This document shows, piece after piece, positions 6,536 through 10,000 of a stretch of DNA of 10,000 nt; within the stretch, counting starts at the first letter, position 1; every line of letters begins with the position of its first letter. The position numbers were made by a program, and so were the translations under genes. Below the pieces are notes generated by a model, which worked only from the letters and a program-made list of their open reading frames with translations, did not search any database and had not been told where the DNA came from. The DNA comes from Flavobacterium sp. (GTDB taxonomy: Bacteria; Bacteroidota; Bacteroidia; Flavobacteriales; Flavobacteriaceae), in contig NZ_JAIWOF010000045.1 in assembly GCF_020217025.1 (NCBI RefSeq), forward strand, positions 1-10,000, written 5' to 3'.

Positions 6536-7993
6536 ATGAGCCAGTTTATTAGTTCTGTTAAAAGCAACAAATGGATAATCTTAATATTAATTGTAGCAAC
6601 AATTTTAAGATTGTATAATCTTGATTACCAAAGTTTATGGATGGATGAAATTTATACATTAAATGTTGCTAGTCCAAAACATTCATTTTCTCAAATTATT
6701 TCTGAAGTAAACTTAAGAGAAAGTTTTCCATATTTGTATTTCTTCATAATGAATACAATGTTTACTTTGTTTGGAGACACTTCAATTGTGGCAAGAATTC
6801 CATCTGTGATTTTTGGAATTGCTGCAGTTTGGATGATGTATAAATTTGGTAAAGAAACCTATTCTAAAAAAGTTGGCTTAATAGCAGCACTTTTATTTAC
6901 ATTTAACGAATATGCTATTTTTCACTCACAAGATGCTAGAGCGTATTCTTTATATTTGCTTTGTTTGTTATTTTCTTTTTACAGATTTGTTATTTTCTTA
7001 AAGAATAATTCACAAAAAAATATGATATGGTTTGCAGTTAGTGCAGGTCTACTAGTTAATGTGAATTTCTTTAGTGTACTTAATGTAATTACTCAAGGTT
7101 TTATCTTGCTTTTTGTTTTGTTTAATTTAGATAAATCAGAACGATTAGCATATTTTAAAAGATTATTGGTTATTGCAGGTATTATTTTATTGTTTTTTAT
7201 TCCTAATGCATATAAATTCTATTTATTAAGCCAATTTAAATCTTCTTGGATTCCAGCACCTTCAAATGATGGATTAACAAATATTTTAAAAGAATTTATA
7301 AGTGTTTCAGAAATTTTGGTATTTGTTTATGGTATATTATTCACCTTTTTTATAATAAAAGTATTTAATCAAAAACGAACAAAATCCATTAAAGAAATAA
7401 TTGATAATAAATTAGTTTTTAATTATTTATTAATAGCTGCTTGGATTTCATTTGTTATAGTTGTTATTTTATTGAAATCTTATTTAAGTTCATCTTTATA
7501 TGTTTCTAGGTACTTTATAAGCATTTTTCCTGCAATAATTTTAGTAATTTCAATTGCTTTAGTAAGTATAAAAAACATTCAAGTTAGATTATCGTTTCTC
7601 GCTTTATTAGTGTTTTTCATGGCGTTTGATTTGGTGGTGGTAAAAAAATATTATCATACCCCTTTAAAAGCTCAGTTTAGAGAAGCTTCGGATATGGTTA
7701 AATTTTACAATCCTAATAAAGATGTAGTGTACACAAGTTTAAAATATTGGTACAACTATTTTTTAAACAATCACGGACAAAAATTTGAAGTTGTTGATAA
7801 ACCTAATTTAACCGTTTTGGTAAAAGAAATGCAAGCCAATCCAGCATTGTTAAAATCGTTTTGGATTGTAGATGGATATCAAGATATTGTAAAATTATCT
7901 GATGCCGATCAACAGTTTTTAGACACGCATTTTAGATTGCAAGAAACCTATGATGGTTTAGGTGCAATTGCCAGACATTATATTAAAAAATAA
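6536..7993 (+). CDS. GT39/ArnT-like polytopic membrane glycosyltransferase
   Basis: This 485-residue integral membrane protein is of the GT-C fold (PMT/ArnT superfamily), whose members take sugars from polyprenyl-phosphate carriers and transfer them on the periplasmic side. The N-terminus has a membrane segment (about 12-26) followed by SLWMDEIYT, where Asp37-Glu38 occupy the catalytic first-loop position of GT39 proteins. A second typical patch is HSQDARAYSLYL (130-141). About ten hydrophobic segments run to roughly residue 370, with a C-terminal soluble domain of about 110 residues. The acceptor cannot be told from sequence; ArnT modifies lipid A, other members decorate glycans or proteins. 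The gene begins 2 bases after the aminotransferase stop and abuts the next ATG. It is a natural partner for the ArnC-like enzyme encoded at 3615-4535. Confidence 0.85.
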   Translation: MSQFISSVKSNKWIILILIVATILRLYNLDYQSLWMDEIYTLNVASPKHSFSQIISEVNLRESFPYLYFFIMNTMFTLFGDTSIVARIPSVIFGIAAVWMMYKFGKETYSKKVGLIAALLFTFNEYAIFHSQDARAYSLYLLCLLFSFYRFVIFLKNNSQKNMIWFAVSAGLLVNVNFFSVLNVITQGFILLFVLFNLDKSERLAYFKRLLVIAGIILLFFIPNAYKFYLLSQFKSSWIPAPSNDGLTNILKEFISVSEILVFVYGILFTFFIIKVFNQKRTKSIKEIIDNKLVFNYLLIAAWISFVIVVILLKSYLSSSLYVSRYFISIFPAIILVISIALVSIKNIQVRLSFLALLVFFMAFDLVVVKKYYHTPLKAQFREASDMVKFYNPNKDVVYTSLKYWYNYFLNNHGQKFEVVDKPNLTVLVKEMQANPALLKSFWIVDGYQDIVKLSDADQQFLDTHFRLQETYDGLGAIARHYIKK

Positions 7994-8911
7994 ATGAAAG
8001 TATTAGTTGGTCATACTGGCTTTGTAGGTTCTAATTTATTAGAAAGCAACGCTTTTGATTTGTGTTTTAATTCTAAAAATATCACAGAAGCATTTGGACT
8101 TAATCCAGATGTGTTGGTCTATTCTGGAGTTAGAGCCGAGAAATTTTTAGCTAATAAAGAACCCGAAAAAGACTTCGAAATCATTTTAGAAGCCATTGAA
8201 AACATCAAAAAAATTAATCCGAAACAAATTGTTTTAATTTCAACTGTTGATGTTTATCCAAATCCAATCGCTGTTGATGAAAACACAGAAATTGATTTAG
8301 AAACTGTGCAACCTTACGGGAAAAACAGATTGTATTTAGAAAATTGGGTAGCCTCTAATTTCGATGATTATCTAATTGTTAGACTTCCTGGATTATTCGG
8401 AAAAAACATTAAAAAGAATTTTATTTTCGATTTAATTTCTGTTATTCCTTCGATGTTGAACGAAGCAAAATATCAAGAATTAGCTTCACACAATTGGATT
8501 GTTAATAATTACACTTTACAAGAAAATGGTTTTTATAAGCTAAATACTATCGAAAATGCGGAAAGAAAAATTTTAAAACAACAGTTTTTAGATTTGGGTT
8601 TTTCAGCATTAAACTTCACGGATAGTAGAGGACGTTTTCAGTTTTATAATTTAAGCAACCTTTGGAACGATATTGAAATCGCTCAAAAAAACGATGTAAA
8701 AAAGTTAAACTTAGCTACTGAACCTATTGTAGTTAATGAAATTTATAAAGCCGTTTATGAAAAAGATTTCGTTAATGAATTAACTAACCCAGTTCCGAAT
8801 TACGATTTTTATACCATTCACGGACAATTGTTTCAAAAACAAGGGAATTATATAAGCACAAAACAAGAAGTGTTACATGATATTGTTAACTTTATCAAAA
8901 GCCAACAATAA
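7994..8911 (+). CDS. Extended-SDR NAD(P)-dependent epimerase/dehydratase family protein, atypical Y-x3-R
   Basis: This 305-residue Rossmann-fold protein belongs to the sugar-nucleotide epimerase/dehydratase/reductase superfamily. The nucleotide-binding motif GHTGFVG is at 6-12, the strand and active-site segment VLISTVDVYPNP at 80-91, and the Tyr motif PYGKNRLYLE at 107-116. In classical SDRs the active site is YxxxK; here it reads Tyr108-G-K-N-Arg112, so the lysine position is arginine. RLPGLFGKNIKKNFIFDLI (130-148) resembles the family core, but the following region is unlike rhamnose reductases, and I cannot assign a specific reaction. It starts directly after the GT39 stop and overlaps the following TIM-barrel gene by one base (TAATG), so the two products may act in sequence. 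It is probably a cytoplasmic enzyme of sugar or polyol precursor synthesis. Confidence 0.78.
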   Translation: MKVLVGHTGFVGSNLLESNAFDLCFNSKNITEAFGLNPDVLVYSGVRAEKFLANKEPEKDFEIILEAIENIKKINPKQIVLISTVDVYPNPIAVDENTEIDLETVQPYGKNRLYLENWVASNFDDYLIVRLPGLFGKNIKKNFIFDLISVIPSMLNEAKYQELASHNWIVNNYTLQENGFYKLNTIENAERKILKQQFLDLGFSALNFTDSRGRFQFYNLSNLWNDIEIAQKNDVKKLNLATEPIVVNEIYKAVYEKDFVNELTNPVPNYDFYTIHGQLFQKQGNYISTKQEVLHDIVNFIKSQQ

Positions 8912-9699
8912 TGAAAGTAACCATTTCAAATATCGCCTGGCAACCTGAAAATGATGCCGAAATGTATGCTTTTCTGAAAGAAAAAAAGTGTACTGGAATC
9001 GAAATTGCCCCAACCCGAATTTTTCCAGAAAAGCCATATTCTGATTTAGAAAAAGTGGCTGATTTTAAAGATGAATTGAATACAAATTATGGTTTACAAG
9101 TAGTTTCTATGCAATCGATTTGTTATGGTAGAAATGAAGCTATATTTTCATCCGAAGAAGAACGAAATTCTTTGTTAGATTATATTAAAGAATCCATCGA
9201 TTTTGCTTCGGTTTTAGGATGTAAAAATCTAGTTTTCGGATCACCAAAAAACAGAAATATCAATCCAAATCAAGAAGAAATTGCGATTGAATACTTTTCT
9301 ACTATTGGAAAATATGCAAATCATAAAAACACCGTTTTTGCTTTTGAACCTAATCCAGTTATTTATGGTACGAATTTCATCAATACTACTAATCAAGCAT
9401 TAGATTTTGTGAAAGAATGTAATGTGGAGGGTTTAAAAGTGAATTTCGATTTAGGAACAGTAATTTACAATGAAGAAAGTTTAGCGGTTTTAGAAAGCAA
9501 TTTAAAATGGATCAATCACATTCATATTAGCGAACCTTATTTAGAAGAAATTCAACATCGTTCATTGCATGAAGAATTAGCGTTTATTTTAAGAAAAGAA
9601 AAATATGCCAATTATATTTCAATTGAAATGAAAGGTGGAAGTGAATTAGAAAAAATTAAAGACATTATTCAATATACTCAAGATGTTTTCAAAAACTAA
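8911..9699 (+). CDS. Sugar phosphate isomerase/epimerase, xylose-isomerase-like TIM barrel
   Basis: This 262-residue protein is of the AP-endonuclease-2/xylose isomerase-like TIM-barrel family (the length is typical). The N-terminal strand VTISNIAWQPEND (3-15) and GIEIAPTRIF (29-38) match the first two barrel strands. LGCKNLVFGSPKNR (102-115) and FAFEPNP (143-149) follow. Likely metal ligands are Glu146, Asp180 (in VNFDLGT), His205 (in INHIHISEP) and Glu239 (in SIEMKG). These divalent-metal enzymes isomerise or epimerise sugars or sugar phosphates, but the substrate is not predictable here. Its stop lies within the start of the next glycosyltransferase gene. With the SDR before it and the glycosyltransferase after it, the three look like a co-translated set acting on one unidentified sugar or polyol. 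Confidence 0.8.
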   Translation: MKVTISNIAWQPENDAEMYAFLKEKKCTGIEIAPTRIFPEKPYSDLEKVADFKDELNTNYGLQVVSMQSICYGRNEAIFSSEEERNSLLDYIKESIDFASVLGCKNLVFGSPKNRNINPNQEEIAIEYFSTIGKYANHKNTVFAFEPNPVIYGTNFINTTNQALDFVKECNVEGLKVNFDLGTVIYNEESLAVLESNLKWINHIHISEPYLEEIQHRSLHEELAFILRKEKYANYISIEMKGGSELEKIKDIIQYTQDVFKN

Positions 9700-10000
9700 C
9701 GAAGCAATTTATGCCGTGCCCAAGTTTCTTTCTACCGAAATAGAAGAAAGAAAAACAAAATATTGTTTGTGTATTCCCATCATAAACGAAGGAGAACGCA
9801 TTCATAAACAGTTACAAATAGCACAGCAACACGGAATTGACAAATTAGTTGATATTATTATTTGTGATGGCGATTCTAGTGACGATTCAACCGAAATTAA
9901 TAAATTAAAAGAATTGGGTGTTAATACCCTTTTGATAAAAAAAGACACTGGAAAACAGGGTGCTCAATTGCGAATGGGTTTTTGGTTTGCTTTAGAAAGA
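9683..10000 (+). CDS. Family-2 glycosyltransferase, N-terminal part (runs off the window)
   Basis: An open frame begins with ATG at 9683 inside the last codons of the TIM-barrel gene (17-base overlap) and stays open to the window end, giving 106 residues. After a variable N-terminus of about 26 residues, the core reads YCLCIPIINEGERI (27-40), then VDIIICDGDSSDDST (56-70), where Asp62, Asp64 and Asp67 form the DGxSxD nucleotide-binding motif. A further segment, KKDTGKQGAQLRMGF, sits near the visible end, as in dolichyl-phosphate-mannose-synthase-like GT2 enzymes (G-x-G-x-A/R-x-G region). The donor, the acceptor and any C-terminal membrane segments lie outside the window. The 9683 ATG is the only in-frame ATG before the conserved core. 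Codon use looks like that of the neighbours. Confidence 0.85.
   Translation, partial: MFSKTNEAIYAVPKFLSTEIEERKTKYCLCIPIINEGERIHKQLQIAQQHGIDKLVDIIICDGDSSDDSTEINKLKELGVNTLLIKKDTGKQGAQLRMGFWFALER

Larger units (their letters stand above)
328..10000 (+). other. Probable polycistronic operon
   Basis: Every junction from rfbC onward is tight: 7-base overlap, 1-base overlap, 1-base gap, 3-base gap, 8-base overlap, 4-base overlap, 2-base gap, no gap, 1-base overlap, 17-base overlap. There is no room for internal promoters in spacers and no stem plus T-tract that would stop transcription. This implies co-transcription and probably translational coupling. The promoter is likely upstream of rfbA, outside the window, since the 43-base spacer at 285-327 lacks a convincing Bacteroidetes TAnnTTTG box. 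The operon assignment is inferred from spacing and direction only. Confidence 0.75.

Noticed and set aside
7014..7020. Run of seven A in the GT39 gene (and another at about 8685-8691) as phase-variable tracts
   Set aside because: Runs of seven A are expected by chance in DNA this A/T-rich, and both frames are intact.

Overview
The window is a low-GC, A/T-rich stretch read entirely from the + strand, with eleven genes packed almost without gaps. Weak or absent Shine-Dalgarno sequences, the codon bias, a Bacteroidetes-type acyloxyacyl hydrolase and a head-GIN (DUF2807) lipoprotein point to a member of the Flavobacteriaceae (Bacteroidetes). Genus and species cannot be told from this sequence alone. 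The content is that of a cell-surface polysaccharide / LPS-modification locus.

Layout. Bases 1-1742 carry the dTDP-L-rhamnose genes in the order rfbA (3' part only), rfbC, rfbD; rfbB is not in the window. A 43-base spacer (285-327) with a small imperfect palindrome separates rfbA from rfbC and is the only spacer longer than a few bases. Bases 1742-3611 hold two envelope genes: a PagL-like outer-membrane acyloxyacyl hydrolase (lipid A deacylase family) and a lipoprotein with a head-GIN domain. Bases 3615-7993 hold an ArnC/GtrB-like polyprenyl-phosphate glycosyltransferase, a sugar N-formyltransferase, a WecE/RffA aminotransferase and a GT39/ArnT-like membrane glycosyltransferase. Bases 7994-10000 hold an atypical SDR sugar-nucleotide enzyme, an AP-endonuclease-2/xylose-isomerase-like TIM barrel, and the start of a second family-2 glycosyltransferase that runs off the window.

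How they may work together (inference). RfbA and the unseen RfbB would supply dTDP-4-keto-6-deoxyglucose. RfbC and RfbD turn it into dTDP-L-rhamnose. The WecE homologue would aminate the same intermediate to dTDP-4-amino-4,6-dideoxygalactose (dTDP-Fuc4N), and the formyltransferase would N-formylate it. The ArnC-like enzyme could load that sugar onto undecaprenyl phosphate, and the GT39 protein could transfer it to a glycan or lipid A on the periplasmic side. This set parallels the ArnB/ArnA(formyltransferase)/ArnC/ArnT lipid A pathway but draws on a dTDP-sugar, and it sits beside a lipid A deacylase-like gene.

From rfbC onward, all junctions are overlaps or gaps of at most 3 bases, so one polycistronic transcript is likely. 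No convincing promoter or intrinsic terminator, tRNA, rRNA, CRISPR array or insertion sequence is visible. No stretch of 300 bases lacks a gene.
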